Made by a program: the position numbers and the translations under genes. The notes under the pieces were generated by a model. The model did no database searches. It was not told the DNA's origin and saw only the letters and a program-made list of their open reading frames with translations. From NCBI RefSeq assembly GCF_028640845.1, contig NC_080548.1, positions 7,186,314-7,250,313 on the forward strand: a stretch of 64,000 bases of DNA. Direction: 5' to 3'. Shown here in pieces: positions 1 to 11,334 of the stretch. Source of the DNA: Ahaetulla prasina (taxonomy: Eukaryota; Chordata; Lepidosauria; Squamata; Colubridae). Within the stretch, counting starts at the first letter, position 1; every line of letters begins with the position of its first letter.

Positions 1-646
1 ACTTTCCAAGAGGAAGAAGTAATCATAACTATCCAACACTTGCATAGGTTAGGTGATAAAATGGAAAAACAGTTCAGGGCCAAACTTGTGCCCAGAATTA
101 AACACAAGTCCATGTTTTTCAGAGGTGTGCAGTGAAAGATTATATTTGTCCAACAAATGGTTCTCTCTGCACTTATTGCTATCACACACTTTGCAGTACT
201 ATATTGTTAGGAAGGCACACACACAAAATCAGAATACAATTTCTGAGTGCTAAAAACATGCAGAAAGTAAAGTGGGGAAGAGGAAATAAAGGCTCAAGAA
301 TTGCATATTGATAATTGCAAGTGATCTTATCAGGCAATGCACTGCAAGAACTAATCTTGGTCTTGGATTATAATCTAAAAGATGAGCGAAAGCATCTTGC
401 AAAACTTACTGAATCATTACTTAAGAAGTGAGATGGAGCAGAAATTATTGTGCTTGGAAACCTCCCTCACTGTATTGATCATGTTTAGTTTGAAAGGACT
501 ATGATTAGGTTTTCATGAGTTGCAAATATAAGCTTTTCAACCATTTTGTCCTTCTTACACTGACCATCAGGAAATAGTGCGTGACCAATTTCATCCTCAA
601 TGGAACTAATCAGATAAAACATGGCCTATTCGGTGAGGGTCAAACC
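1..646. other. Downstream intergenic DNA, nothing recognised
   Basis: AT-rich sequence without credible coding potential or recognisable repeat. Short open frames here are chance. Confidence 0.6.
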
Positions 647-654
647 CTCTACAG

Positions 655-774
655 CAGGGGTTTCTGCTGCAACTGGTGGCCTGGTGACAGACATGCAGGC
701 CACACCCACCCCAGCTCCGCAAAGAGGAAAAATGTCATGATATGTCATTTGACACCGCGAGTTTGACACCCGTG
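655..774. mobile_element. Short hAT MITE, CAGGGGTTTC type
   Basis: The ends CAGGGGTTTC and GTTTGACACCCGTG are flanked by CTCTACAG (647-654) and CTCAACAG (775-782), 7 of 8 identical. The 120-bp interior is GC-rich. Confidence 0.7.
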
Positions 775-944
775 CTCAACAGGTATCATTGCACTTTAGA
801 TGACTATATACAACCATTAGCTTTAGAAATTATCCAGGACCTATGCTTATCTAGCTAGCTAGCCAGTTATCTCTATCTGTCATCTATCATCAACTGTCTG
901 TCTGTCTGCCTCTCTCTCTCTCTCTCTCTCCATCCACCCATCCA

Positions 945-1040
945 TCATCTAATCTAATCTAATCTAATGTAATCTAATGTAACCTAATCTAATCTAATCT
1001 AATCTAATCTAATCTAATCTAATCTAATCTAATCTAATCT
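945..1040. repeat. (AATCT)n microsatellite
   Basis: The AATCT pentamer is repeated about 18 times with a few variants (AATGT). It is preceded by (TC)n at 907-930 and followed by ATCT/ATCC-rich sequence to about 1225, which also contains (TC)n at 1200-1220. Confidence 0.9.
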
Positions 1041-1726
1041 ATCTATCCATCATCTACTTATCATCCATCTCTCTCTACTAGCTACCTAGATATCTCTGTC
1101 TGTATATCATTTATGTATGTATGCATGCATGTATGTGTGTGTGTCTATCATCCACCCATCCATTCATCCATCTATCAATCATCTACTTATCATCCATCTC
1201 TTTCTCTCTCTCTCTCTCTCATCTCATCACTGAGAGCTTGTGAGGAAATGGACCAATACCATTCTAATAGATGTTCCTTTTTGAAGATGTACAATTATAT
1301 TCCTGGTTTCCTTGTGAGAGGAACTCCTCTTCAAAATCTGAAGTCAACATCCCTGTGAGCTTGTGTGCAGTTATGTATGAAGAATACAAAGTCTCAGTCC
1401 TACCTTTCTGCCTCCCTCTTCTCCCATCTCACTAGCAGTGCACTGAAATGCACCATTAGATAGTTCTAATTGTTAGCAACAAAATTATTAATGTGACCCA
1501 TCACACCAAAATAATGAGATGGCTTACATTAAGGTAAAGTGTTGAAAGCACAGGGATAAAACCAGGGAGTTCCACATCACCTGAACAATTCAGAGGCCAG
1601 AGAAGCAGAGGATGATGGAAGAGATGCCAATGGAAGGAAATCCAGAGCAAAAGAAATCCACAGAAGACATAAACTGAGTTTATTTATGATTGTAATCAAT
1701 CATCAATATGTTCTCTCCCAAAGATC

Positions 1727-2209
1727 TTAAAGCCGGGCTATTTACGGGACCGTCTACTGCCGGCCTCTATCTCCCAGCGTCCGGTGCGTTCCCACAGAGA
1801 GGGACTCCTCAGGGTGCCGTCAGCCAAACAGTGTCGACTGGCGGCCCCCAGGGGGAGGGCCTTCTCTGTGGGGGCTCCGACCCTGTGGAACGAACTTCCC
1901 CTCGGGCTTCGACAACTACCTGACCTTAGGACCTTTTGCCGCGAACTTAAATCCTATTTATTTCGTATGGCTGGACTAGCTTGATTTTACCTTTAAAATT
2001 TTAATTGGATGATGGGTTTTAAATTTTGGTAATTTTATGGGGTGTATTGTTATTTTAAATTTCTGGGCAATTTTAAATCAGTTTTTTAAGGGTTGTTTTA
2101 ATTATTGTGTATGTTTTGTATTTCATCTGCCTGTTCACCGCCCTGAGTCCTTCGGGAGAAGGGCGGTATACAAATTAAAACATTATTATTATTATTATTA
2201 TTATTAAAG
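1727..2209 (+). mobile_element. L2-clade LINE 3' end
   Basis: This copy is truncated to the last ~85 codons. It reads LRVPSAKQCRLAAPRGRAFS and GAPTLWNELPLGLRQLPDLR, ending ...MAGLA at 1984. A 3' UTR follows with the CGCCCTGAGTCCTTCGGGAG hairpin (about 2140-2168) and an (ATT)n tail at 2184-2209. Confidence 0.85.
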
Positions 2210-2561
2210 ATGTTACATTACCAGAAGCAAAGTTTCACAAATATCTGAGGTCTAAGTCATATAACCCCTTGAATATGCAGGCCACCAAGAACAGAAGGAA
2301 CATGACTCAGTAATCACATGGAGGCATTTTGAACTTTATGAATTTTCTGGCTTGTTTCCAAATTTAGTGTTATGTGGAGAGCATTATTTTACTTTTCTGC
2401 TTTTATTGGGCATTGAAGGCGCTCTCAAAAATCAGGGTAAGTTTCAGGCAGAACCTAATGTTTGTGAGAATAAGAGGCACCAACTTTTGGAACTTTTTCC
2501 AGTGTTGTGGAAAAAGATCTCCACATCCCACTATGGTAGGAAGAGCAATCCAGTGCTTAGG

Positions 2562-2689
2562 CAACATTTCTCAACCTTCACAACTTTAAGATGTGTGGAC
2601 TTCAACTCCCAGAATACCTTAGTCAATATGCTGGGAATTCTGGGAATTAAAAATCCACATCTCAAAGTTGTCAAGGTTGAGAAACGCTG
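2562..2689. mobile_element. Palindromic foldback element
   Basis: Both arms are present: CATTTCTCAACCTTCACAAC, TGTGGACTTCAACTCCCAGA, then AAAATCCACATCTCAAAGTT and CAAGGTTGAGAAACGCTG. No clear target duplication. Confidence 0.78.
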
Positions 2690-3179
2690 GCCTGCTGGAA
2701 CCTCAGGTGAACTCTAGATATTCTTCAAATGAACCAGGGAACGGCGATTGAGCAATGTCAGTCCAGGTATCAGAGCTTTCTTCTTGATGTGGCTGCTGAT
2801 CTACTGATATTCTTGGAGTGAGCTCAGGTTATAAATCCTGAAGCAATTTTTGACACAGTTCCCTCTGGCAGAAGAATGGAAGTGCAAATAAATTCCCCAG
2901 AGGTTAACAAAGGTGCTTCTTTGAAAATTCAGAAATATGTTGGTTGAAGATCCGCTCTGATCTACGAGCTGTCAAATGCTGGCCTGGGCATGCTAAATAA
3001 TGCCCTTGCTTTATGCTTGTCCATCAATAATCTTTATTCTTTGAGGGAAACATTATTATGGTTATTATTGTTCAAAATCTCAGCATTGGGGGCACCTTTG
3101 GATAGATGTGTGACTGGCCCTCTATGAGGGAGATGGGCAGTTTCTAAATTTGATAAATAAACAAATATACAAATATAAA

Positions 3180-3300
3180 CAAATATAAATCAGTCCGGAG
3201 CAAACCATGGCATTTGCTCAATGACCACAGAAGTCACTTTACAACTATTGCATTTGCTTAATGACCATTGCAAACAAATGCATAAAATCAGGTCAGTCAC
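3180..3300. repeat. Relic of the TA-flanked MITE family
   Basis: It contains AACCATGGCATTTGCTCAAT, GACCACAGAAGTCACTTTAC and TTGCTTAATGACCATTGCAA. The pattern resembles the interior of 8825-9236. It is eroded and its ends cannot be placed. Confidence 0.5.
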
Positions 3301-3319
3301 ATGAGCAATCCTATTTATA

Positions 3320-3782
3320 ATGATCACGAGTTAGGGCCTGGGTACTTATGGGACCGCCTGCTGTTACCGCATGCCTCCCACCGACCCGTACGCTCTCACA
3401 GAGAGGGACTTCTCAGGGTGCCGTCCGCCAAGCAATGCCGGCTGGCGGCCCCCAGGGGAAGGTCCTTCTCTGTGGGGGCTCCCACACTCTGGAACGAGCT
3501 TCCCCCGGGTTTACGCCAAATACCTGACCTTCGGACCTTCCGCCGCGAACTGAAGACACATCTTTTCATTCGCGCGGGGCTGGCTTAAATTTTATCGATT
3601 TTAAATTTTTTAATATTAATTTTAATGGGGTTTTAGTTTTATATATTTTAAAGTTTTTTAGGCCAATTATAAAATAAGTTTTTTAATTTGTATTTTAAAT
3701 TGTATATTGTATCATCTGTTTTTACTTTTGGCTGTACACCGCCCTGAGTCCTTCGGGAGAAGGGCGGTATAAAAATCGAATA

Positions 3783-3851
<69 letters not shown>
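3320..3851 (+). mobile_element. L2-clade LINE 3' end with long (AAT)n tail
   Basis: The C-terminal RT-protein block (GPGYLWDRLLLPHASHRPVR to HLFIRAGLA, stop about 3586) is followed by an AT-rich 3' UTR. The CCGCCCTGAGTCCTTCGGGA hairpin lies at about 3739-3768 and an (AAT)n tract of roughly 70 bp follows (3781-3851). Confidence 0.85.
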
Positions 3852-3852
<1 letters not shown>

Positions 3853-3999
3853 GAATCATGATCGGCAAACTCCATTACTATCTGCAACGAGATAGAGGAC
3901 ATAAGTAAATTGCAATGAGAAATGGTCAAAAAATGCTCACACTGATGCATTCTGGACAAGCCGCAGCTTCTGAGTCCTCTTCAAATTAGGGGTTCCTGC

Positions 4000-4080
4000 T
4001 GCTATCTGAGCTTGGTTGTTTTCTTTCAGACATTTCATTGCCCAAACTAGGTAACACAATCAGTGCTAGTAAGGAGTGGG
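4000..4080. repeat. Penelope-like terminal repeat fragment
   Basis: It contains GAGCTTGGTTGTTTTCTTTC, then CATTTCATTGCCCAAACTAG and AATCAGTGCTAG, matching the ends of the Penelope-like pieces at 30045-30930 and 39100-39200. Confidence 0.6.
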
Positions 4081-4695
4081 TTTTGTGAATTAAAGTAGAG
4101 CATCAAGAACCCCTTATTTCAACCCTGAGCTACAAATATTCTCTTTTATCAGCTTTTCAAATTATATGAATTTTGTGTCAAAATGAATAGGAAAAATAAG
4201 ATGGACCTGGTGATTGCCCCTCACCCTCCTCCCAGAGAATTCATGTTCCCAAAGACACCCCCAAATAGTCCAGGCATTCAGAGACAGAAGCTCTGAACTC
4301 TGTCAAACAACAGTCCTGTTCTTTTCCTGGCTAACCAGAGGAAACTCACGTCTGCCCAGAATGGTCACACAAAACCTACATTGTCCTGATTCACATTTTC
4401 TTGAGATGCTTCTGAAGTCAGAGCCTGTGGAATGAGTGGGTGAATGTGACAAATATGACTCTTGGGAAGTGGGGGAAAAAGAGATGTGCGAGAGCCTGAA
4501 GTTGGCACAGGGATGGTGTAATGGTATGTGAGAATGACCTTGGGAAACAAGGGGAGGGGATGCTGCCTAGAGAACTATTAAACAAGAGAGGCAGGAGCCC
4601 TCAGTGGCTAAAAGGCCAGAGGGAAAAACTCAGGAAGGATCTACCCTAAAGGATCGAGCAGTTAAAAGTGCAGGTGAGAGTTTGTACTTTCAGAC

Positions 4696-5159
4696 CAGAG
4701 GTGGGTTCTTACTTACCTTTACTACAAGTTTGCAATGGGAGTGCGTGTGCAGAAGCTTCTATGCAGAGATGGGTTTCAACAGGTTCTGACAGGTTCTGGA
4801 GAACCGGTAGAGGAAATTTTGAGTAGTTCAGAGAACCGGTAGTAAACATTCTGACTGGCCCCGCCCCCATCTAGTCTCTGCCTCCCAAGTCCCAGCTGAT
4901 CGGGAGGAAATAGGGATTTTGCAATATCCTTCCCCTGGAGTGGGGTGGGAATGGAGATTTTATAGTATCCCTCCCCTGCCATGCCCACCAAGCCACGCCC
5001 ACCAAGCCATGCCACGCTCACCAAGCCAGACCCACAGAACCAGTAGTAAAAAATTTTGAAACCCACCACTGCTTCTATGCATGCGTAGATCATCCATAAT
5101 GTCCGGTTTTTACTACCGGTTTGCAAGAACTAGACTGAACCGGGAGCAACACACCACTG
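4696..5159. mobile_element. Outer hAT MITE
   Basis: The ends are CAGAGGTGGGTTC at 4696 and ...CACACCACTG at 5159. Flanking octamers TTTCAGAC (4688-4695) and CTTCAGAC (5160-5167) match at 7 of 8 positions. The body has ACTACCGGTTTGCAAGAAC. It is interrupted by an inner, related MITE at 4764-5071. Confidence 0.78.
4764..5071. mobile_element. Inner hAT MITE nested in a related MITE
   Basis: The termini CAGAGATGGGTTTCAA and TTTTGAAACCCACCACTG are flanked by an exact 8-bp duplication, CTTCTATG (4756-4763 and 5072-5079). Internal hallmarks are GAGAACCGGTAG, CCCCGCCCCC and CCACGCCCACCAAGCC. Length is 308 bp, with no coding capacity. Confidence 0.87.
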
Positions 5160-5433
5160 CTTCAGACATGCTAGGTTCTGTTAATGCAGCCTTACAATAA
5201 AGTAGAATTAGCTCATCTAGTCATGTTTCCTGTTTGGTTTACCCAGGAGAGCTGACATCAATCTTGCAAGTCTTAAAAGTACAAACCTCCCACTGCCACT
5301 TTTAACCCTCTGATCCATTAGGACAGGTCCTTCCAAGAGTGCCTTCCTCTGGCTGTTAAGCCACTGGAGGCTCTTCCCCATTTTTGTCTGGTTGTTTTGT
5401 CTGATTGTGGATAAGACTAAAAAGTAAGAATAG

Positions 5434-5672
5434 TAGGGAGCCAGTTTGATATAGTGGTGAAGTCATCAGCCTAGAAATTAGGAGACTGGGAGTTCTAGTC
5501 TTGATTTAGGCAAGAAGCCAACTGGGTGACTTTGGGCCAGTCCCTCTCTCTCAGCCCCAGGAAGAAGAAAACAAGGGTAATCCACTTCTAAAATCTTGCC
5601 AAGAAAACTGCAAGGACTGGTCTAGCAGTCACCAGGAGTCAACATCGACTCAAAAGAATTAAAAAACAACAA
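5434..5672 (+). mobile_element. Sauria-type tRNA SINE (BovB-like tail)
   Basis: The head GAGCCAGTTTGATATAGTGG is followed by GTTCTAGTC (B-box relic), the conserved body AACTGGGTGACTTTGGGCCA, and a tail with CTTGCCAAGAAAACTGCAAG and CACCAGGAGTCAACATCGAC. The GGGTGACTTTGGGCCAGTC core is typical of squamate Sauria SINEs; the BovB relation of the tail is from memory. Confidence 0.75.
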
Positions 5673-5854
5673 CAACCAAATAAGGAATAAAATTACATAA
5701 ACATAAAATTAATACAACAGTAATAAAAATAAGTGACAATCACTAAGATTAGGTCTTATCATGAGTCACTGATGGGACAAATACTATAGAATGAATGAAT
5801 AGAAGCACAACATTGGACAATGGAAGGATACATCAGAGGCAGCAATACTTGTCA

Positions 5855-6118
5855 AGGGGCTTCTGGTGGCTCAACAGACTAATGCAGTCTGTTATTAACA
5901 GCAGCTGCTTGCAATTACTGCAGGTTCAAGTCCCACCAGGCCCACGGTTGACTCAGCCTTCCATCCTTTATAAGGTAGGTAAAATGAGGACCCAGATTGT
6001 TGGGGGCAATAAGTTGACTTTGTATATAATATACAAATGGATGAAAACTATTGCTTGACATAGTGTAAGCCGCCCTGAGTCTTCGGAGAAGGGCGGGATA
6101 TAAATGCAAAAAAAAAAA
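5855..6118 (+). mobile_element. tRNA-derived SINE with L2-like tail
   Basis: The head has a tRNA-like A-box region (TGGTGGCTCAACAG) and a B box (GGTTCAAGTCC at about 5923). The shared central body includes GGTTGACTCAGCCTTCCATC and AAAATGAGGACCCAGATTGT. The tail GCCGCCCTGAGTCTTCGGAG + AAGGGCGGGATATAAA resembles the L2 3' hairpin in this window, then poly(A). Confidence 0.83.
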
Positions 6119-6164
6119 ACCATCTCAAAGAAATATGATTGTAGCTTTCAGTGATATAGATATG

Positions 6165-6245
6165 GCAACTTTAAGGCATATGGACAACTCCCAGAATTTC
6201 CTAACCAGCATGCATCTGAAAGTTGCCAAGGTTCAGAATCCCTAA
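6165..6245. repeat. Foldback element, deleted copy
   Basis: ATGGCAACTTTAAGGCATAT is followed by CAACTCCCAGAATTTCC and then GAAAGTTGCCAAGGTTCAGA. The right arm is shortened. Confidence 0.65.
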
Positions 6246-6627
6246 TATTCAGTAGACAGTCCCTCTTACTAATGTCATTAATCATCTATGAAATTGTTCT
6301 AATCTGCTTTTTTCTCCATTACTTTTTTTATCTTTTGTTCATGCTTGACCATTCATTGCCTTTTATCTAAACTGTAGGTCACTGCACAATTCTTTGCTCC
6401 CAATTAATTTCTGTAGAACTTTCATTTTCCCTTTCATGTTTGGTTTGGTTTCACTTTCGCTTTGGAACTTTTTCTTGTTCCTTTAAGCTGGGCCTATCCC
6501 TTTGATAAATTGTCTTATCTTATTAACTTTATGTCTGCTAGATTTAAAAATCTCTTTCTCTTCTGAAAGAGAAACATCCCAATGCTGAATGAGCTTTCAC
6601 TTACACAGAGTACAAATGTCCTTTTTT

Positions 6628-6815
6628 TTTAAATTTCATTTTGTCACAACAGTATACACAAACATTGTCATAAATAAAACAACATATCATGAAGAAAATA
6701 TATATATATATAAGTAAAAAAAATATGCATCAGCTATATTAATTTGATATAATGAAGGGAACAATAGGACAGGAACGGTAGGCACTTTTGTTCTCTTATG
6801 CACGCCCCTTAACTA
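6628..6815 (-). mobile_element. Jockey/CR1-superfamily LINE 3' UTR fragment
   Basis: Read on the minus strand this is the 3' UTR seen at 20985-21160: CACAAAAGTGCCTACCGT-like, CCTGTCCTATTGTTCCCTTC, then TGATGCATATTTTTT and the TATATA run, ending near TGACAAAATGAAATTT. It is only the terminal part. Confidence 0.75.
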
Positions 6816-6904
6816 AACATTGCCTTTTGAAAAAGCACATTTGGGACAAACATAACCTGAATGACTGAGAATCTCCATAGACAAGGCAGAGTATAGATCA
6901 GGGC

Positions 6905-6968
6905 TCTCCAAACTTGGCAACTTTAAGACTTGTGGACTTCAACTCCCAGAATTCCTCAGCCAGATTTG
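6905..6968 (+). repeat. Foldback element, left half only
   Basis: CTCTCCAAACTTGGCAACTT, then TGTGGACTTCAACTCCCAGA and ATTCCTCAGCCAG. There is no opposite arm. Confidence 0.75.
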
Positions 6969-7004
6969 AGGTATAGATAATCTTCAATTTACAATTATTG
7001 TAGA

Positions 7005-7500
7005 AAAAGTGTGGAAGCCACACTTGGAATATTGTGTCCAGTTCTGATCATCATGATGCAGAAAAAATGCTGAGACCCTAGAAAAAGTGGAGAGAAGAAC
7101 AACAAGGGTCTGGAGGCTAAATTGTACAATGAACGGTTAAGGGAATGAAGTTTGTCTAGTCTAACAAAGAGAAGGATTAGAAGGTACACGATAGCTGTCT
7201 TCTAGTACTTGAGAGGCTGTCACAGAGAAGGCGGGAGGTCAACCTATTCTCCAAAGCACTTGAGAGAAGGACAAGAAGAAATGGGTGGAAGATCATTAAA
7301 GAGAGATCCTAACCGGAATTATGGAGAAATTTCCTGACAGTGAGAGCAATTAATCAATGGACAGGTTGCCCTCCAAAATTGTGGGTGCTCCTTCACGCCA
7401 TCCTCCATTTGTCCATGATAGTATATGATCTCCTGTCTTGGGCAGGGGCTTGGACTAGAAGACTTCCAAGGTCCCTTCCAATCCTATGATTCTGGGATTC
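7005..7500 (+). mobile_element. CR1 LINE 3' part
   Basis: It shows the RT C-terminal coding remnant (GTGGAAGCCACACTTGGAAT region) and CR1 3' UTR landmarks: CTGACAGTGAGAGCAATTAA, then GGACTAGAAGACTTCCAAGG and TCCCTTCCAATCC near 7450-7490. It is degenerate and has no intact frame. Confidence 0.82.
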
Positions 7501-8164
7501 ATTGCAATGATTATGGTCATTATCTTGTCTTCTTGGATCCCCTGTGGATACCCACAAGGAATCCAGCTCTAATATTCAGTCCCATCTTGAGGAAGACTGA
7601 ATCAGGCATTGATATAATCAGACTGGGCTCTGTATTTATAGATTGTAAATTATAATTTACTTTGCCTGTACATACCATGTTCATTATTTTACGATTTGTT
7701 ATGGGTGGTCTCTTCATTAGAATGAATGAATGTGACTTTAAAAATATTGCCAGTATTTTGGAATGTGATAAATGGATCCTCTGCTATAAACCAGAGACGA
7801 CATATTAGTTGGAACGCATAGCAATCAAATGTTGTATCTGTAAGTCAGTAGAATTTTAGCAAGCCCGATGATATCTGCAGATTGCTTTCTTCTCAATTCC
7901 ATTCTGTCTATTTTTAATACAGAGATGTTTTCTGTAGGAATTCCCAGAAGACGTTTGTTCCAGCATTTCCTATATCTGCCAGCAAAATCGACGTAAAAAT
8001 GCATTACATGTCCATTCTTCATTTTAATGTTCATGCCTTTATTATTTTTTTATAATTCCATTTTATAATTATCCTGCCTTTCTTACAGGAATGTAAAGAA
8101 GAGAGACACGTTCCCCCCACCCTTGTTTTACTGGACAACGTAACCCTGGCAGGGTAAGTGGATC

Positions 8165-8765
8165 CTTTTTCTTAGCCAAAAAGGTTAATTCAATCCTGGG
8201 TTGTATCAACAGAGGCATCGAATCAAGATCACATGAAGTATTAGTACCACATTATAAAACCCTAGTAAGACCACACCTAGAATATTGCAACCAATTTTGG
8301 TCATCATTTTACAAAAAAGATATTGTGACTTTGGAAAAAGTTCAGAGAAGAGCAACTAAGATGATCTGGAGACTAAAACATAGCAAGAACGGCTGCAGGA
8401 TTTGGGTTTGGCTAGTCTAAGGAAAAAAAGAATTAGGGGTAACATGATAGCAGTATTCCAGTATTTGAGGGGCTGCCACAAAGAAGAGGGGGTCAATTAT
8501 TCTACAAAGCACCAGAGGGCAGGACAAGAAACAATGGTTGGAAACGAACCAAAGAGAACAGTAACCTGGAATTAAGGAGAAACTTTCTAACAGTGAGGAA
8601 AATTAACCAGTGAAACGGCTTGCCTTCAGAAATCATGAGCGCTCCATCACTAGAGGTTTTTAAGGAGAGACTGGACAGGCACTTATTTGAAATAGTATAG
8701 GTTCTCCTGCTTGAGCAGGGGGCTGGACTAGAAGACCTCCAAGGTCCCTTCCAGCTCTATTTTGT
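8165..8765 (+). mobile_element. CR1 LINE 3' part
   Basis: CR1 3' sequence begins at the RT C-terminus (ACCACATTATAAAACCCTAG, i.e. HYKTLVRPHLEY-like) and runs to the 3' UTR end GGACTAGAAGACCTCCAAGG and TCCCTTCCAGCTC. It is collinear with 7005-7500 and the reverse of 30108-30751. Confidence 0.84.
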
Positions 8766-8824
8766 TTTACGTGAGACAAAGTGATGAACCCGATGACACA
8801 CAGTGAGTTCCTCTGGTCCAAATA

Positions 8825-9236
8825 CAGGTAGACCTTGACTTAGCAACCACTCAAAGTTCTGATGGACCCAAAAATGCTACTTATGACCAGTATTTTAAGT
8901 TCTGACACCTTCCTCCCCAGGTCATGATTGCATTTTGGGTGCTTGGCAGTTAGCTGATATTTATAGTTATTTGTAGCATCCTACAGTCACATCACCACAA
9001 TTTTATTTTTTTATTTTTTTGCTGGAAACCAGCATTTACTTCTGGTTTCTGGGGAAAAATGATGATTGTGCAGAATAGGTTTGCTTAATGACCTTGACAT
9101 TTGCTTAATGATTGTTCCAAAAAGGTTACAAAATCAGGTGCAGTCATGTGATGACTTGCTTAACGACAGGCATGATTTACACGAATCATAACTGTAATTC
9201 CAGGATCAATTATGGTTGTAAATCAAGAACTACCAG
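8825..9236. mobile_element. TA-flanked MITE, older copy
   Basis: The ends CAGGTAGACCTTGACTTAGC and AATCAAGAACTACCAG, with TA at 8823-8824 and 9237-9238, mark the same family as 56001-56380. Internal CATGTGATGACTTGCTTAAC is shared. The length is about 412 bp. Confidence 0.78.
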
Positions 9237-9239
9237 TAC

Positions 9240-10425
9240 CATGCCTGAGACTCATATGGTTCATGGTTTATTTTGGTCCATTTTGATTGTTTGGTTTTTG
9301 CAGGTCTATAGTCAACTGCAGCGTCACACTGAGCTTCCTTGAAATATTTCCTCTGATAAAACATCCCAAGGGGTGTACAGCTCACTCTGGCCTTGTTTGC
9401 AGAATGAAGCTTGCAACGTGGGCAATGAAACTCTTGGCTGGACCAATATAGAAACCCCTGAGGGTGAATAATTTGAGTCCTCCTGTCAGAAAACTCACAA
9501 AAGAGAGGGAGGGGCAGAGCAGAAAAGATAGGCAGAAGAGCCAATCAAGGGCATGGACGGTGGTGAAAAGAGTGGAACCCCTTAGTAAAATCCCCTTTTT
9601 TCTTTTTTTGGGTGGGGGAAAAACTGTATAGGGTAGAAGCAGTCTTTGAAAACCTGGGTATGGGAGATTAAAATAAAATAAATAAAATAATTAAAATAGA
9701 ATAATAATAAAATAGAATAAAATTTGTGCTAATCAGCTCTCACTGGTTATTTGGGCTTTTGCTGCTGTTGTTGAGCTAAGGGGAAGTCTGCTCTTTTGCT
9801 GATAAACTGCTTTATCCCCAATAATCCCCCCTCATTATTTCACCATTCCAGCAGGACTATCAATAGTTTTATTGCAAATTTTATACCCTTAAAACATTCC
9901 AGAATTAATAACAATCATAACTCAAAATCTACAATTTGGTAAATAAGAGAGAAAGTAGGGGAATGGTCCTCACATCCAGATAATTCATGTTGCTTATAGA
10001 GATTTTAAAAACATATTTTATGGGTATTTTCCTAATTTCCCACAGCAATTGAAAAGCCAGTTAATTTAAATAAATAATAAAATTAAATAATAAAATTAAA
10101 AGGTGCCCAAAGAGCAATAGTGAGTAATGATGTTAATACAACCTTCATGATGCCAATAATATAAACAGTAATTTATATCATTCCACCAATGGCTTAGGGT
10201 TACTATGAAGGTACTATAAACCCTCAATGGGGAAAGGAACTAAGCTTTTCATAAGGCTAAATGTCTTTTTCAGACCCATAGCAAATGCATTTCATTTCAT
10301 CTTGAAAAAGAATGCTCCCATTTGTTTGCCAGAAATCCCTAATCTCAAATTAGGATGCCTGAGGTCATTCATTACGGAAGAAGAGAAGAAGTCATGATAA
10401 CGGTACCAAACCTATTTTTGCAAAT
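9240..10425. other. Downstream intergenic DNA, nothing recognised
   Basis: There is an AT-rich (AATAA)-like run at 9668-9725 and similar runs near 10070-10105. I see no gene or interspersed repeat in the rest. Bases 1230-1720, 2700-3180, 4080-4690, 5170-5430, 6250-6625, 7510-8160, 10560-10770 and 15660-16350 are likewise empty of anything I can name. Confidence 0.55.
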
Positions 10426-10429
10426 GTAT

Positions 10430-10532
10430 CTCTCTCTTTCTGTCTCTCTCTCTCCCTCTCTCCCTTCCTCCCTCCCTTTCCCTCTCCCTCCCCTCTCTCT
10501 CTCCCTCCCTCCCTCCCTCTCTCTCTCTCTGT
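10430..10532. repeat. (TC)n/(CCCT)n pyrimidine microsatellite
   Basis: About 100 bp of TC and TCCC units. It produces spurious Ser/Pro/Leu-rich and Arg/Glu-rich frames on the two strands. Confidence 0.9.
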
Positions 10533-10769
10533 ATTCCTTTTGTCTTTGACCCATGTGTTTAAAACCAGTTTAGAAAAGCAATGGCTCCGCTTAGAGGCAA
10601 TGAAAAGGAATAACCAGAGGCTTTTTGTTGCTTTATTTAGTTTTGTTAAACTGAAGGGAGCCTTTTGTTGCTAGGATTCACATAGCAGCTAAGAGAGTGG
10701 ACAGGAGAGGTAGTCTTGATAAGAAGGGAAACTCAATGGGAAAACAAATAGGTTATGCATGTGATAGAC

Positions 10770-10838
10770 CAGCGTTTTTCAAATTTAGCAACTTTTAGAT
10801 CTTTAGACTTCACCTCCCAGGATTCTCCAGCCAGCACG
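10770..10838 (+). repeat. Foldback element, left half only
   Basis: AGCGTTTTTCAAATTTAGCA, then GACTTCACCTCCCAGGATTC. Single arm, diverged. Confidence 0.65.
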
Positions 10839-11334
10839 GAAGGAGTTTGCTACCTGAGTATTTTGACCAGGGTGGGAAGATGCTCTAGACAGAAGACCAG
10901 GGGTGAAATGCTCCTGGTTAGGACCGGCTCACCCGATCCAGTAGCGATGGGGGCTGGTGGTTCGGAGAACTGGTAGCAAAAATCTCTGGCCCCGCCCCCT
11001 GCCCCAGCCGAGCCACGCAATCATCAGAGGTTTTTTTTTTTTTTTACTTTTAAAAGTAGTTTTTCTTCAGCCGAAAACATGCCTTTAAAAGTAAAAAAAA
11101 GCCTTTGATGATCCTGCGGCTCAGCTGGGATCGTCAGAGCCTTTAAACTCTTTTTTAATAACTTCTTTGGCCAAAGAGGTTGTAAAGAAAAAAGGCTTTA
11201 AAAGGCTCCACAGGCGATCCCAGCTGAGTTCCTCATCACCAGAACCTGTTTTCTACAAACTCTTCAGCCAAAGAGCTGGTTAAAACAATTATTTTAAGAG
11301 GTATATAAAACATATATAAAACATATAAAACATA

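Noticed and set aside
945..1040. CRISPR-like array
   Set aside because: It is a simple pentamer microsatellite with no spacers.
3648..3959. Poly-isoleucine open frame
   Set aside because: It is the translation of the (AAT)n tail of an L2 copy.
5855..5940. tRNA gene
   Set aside because: A and B box-like motifs are present, but no cloverleaf is complete and the unit recurs as the head of dispersed SINEs.
10355..10554. Ser/Pro/Leu-rich and Arg/Glu-rich frames on both strands
   Set aside because: Both are translations of the pyrimidine microsatellite at 10430-10532; the same applies to frames at 19345-19562 and 38016-38273.
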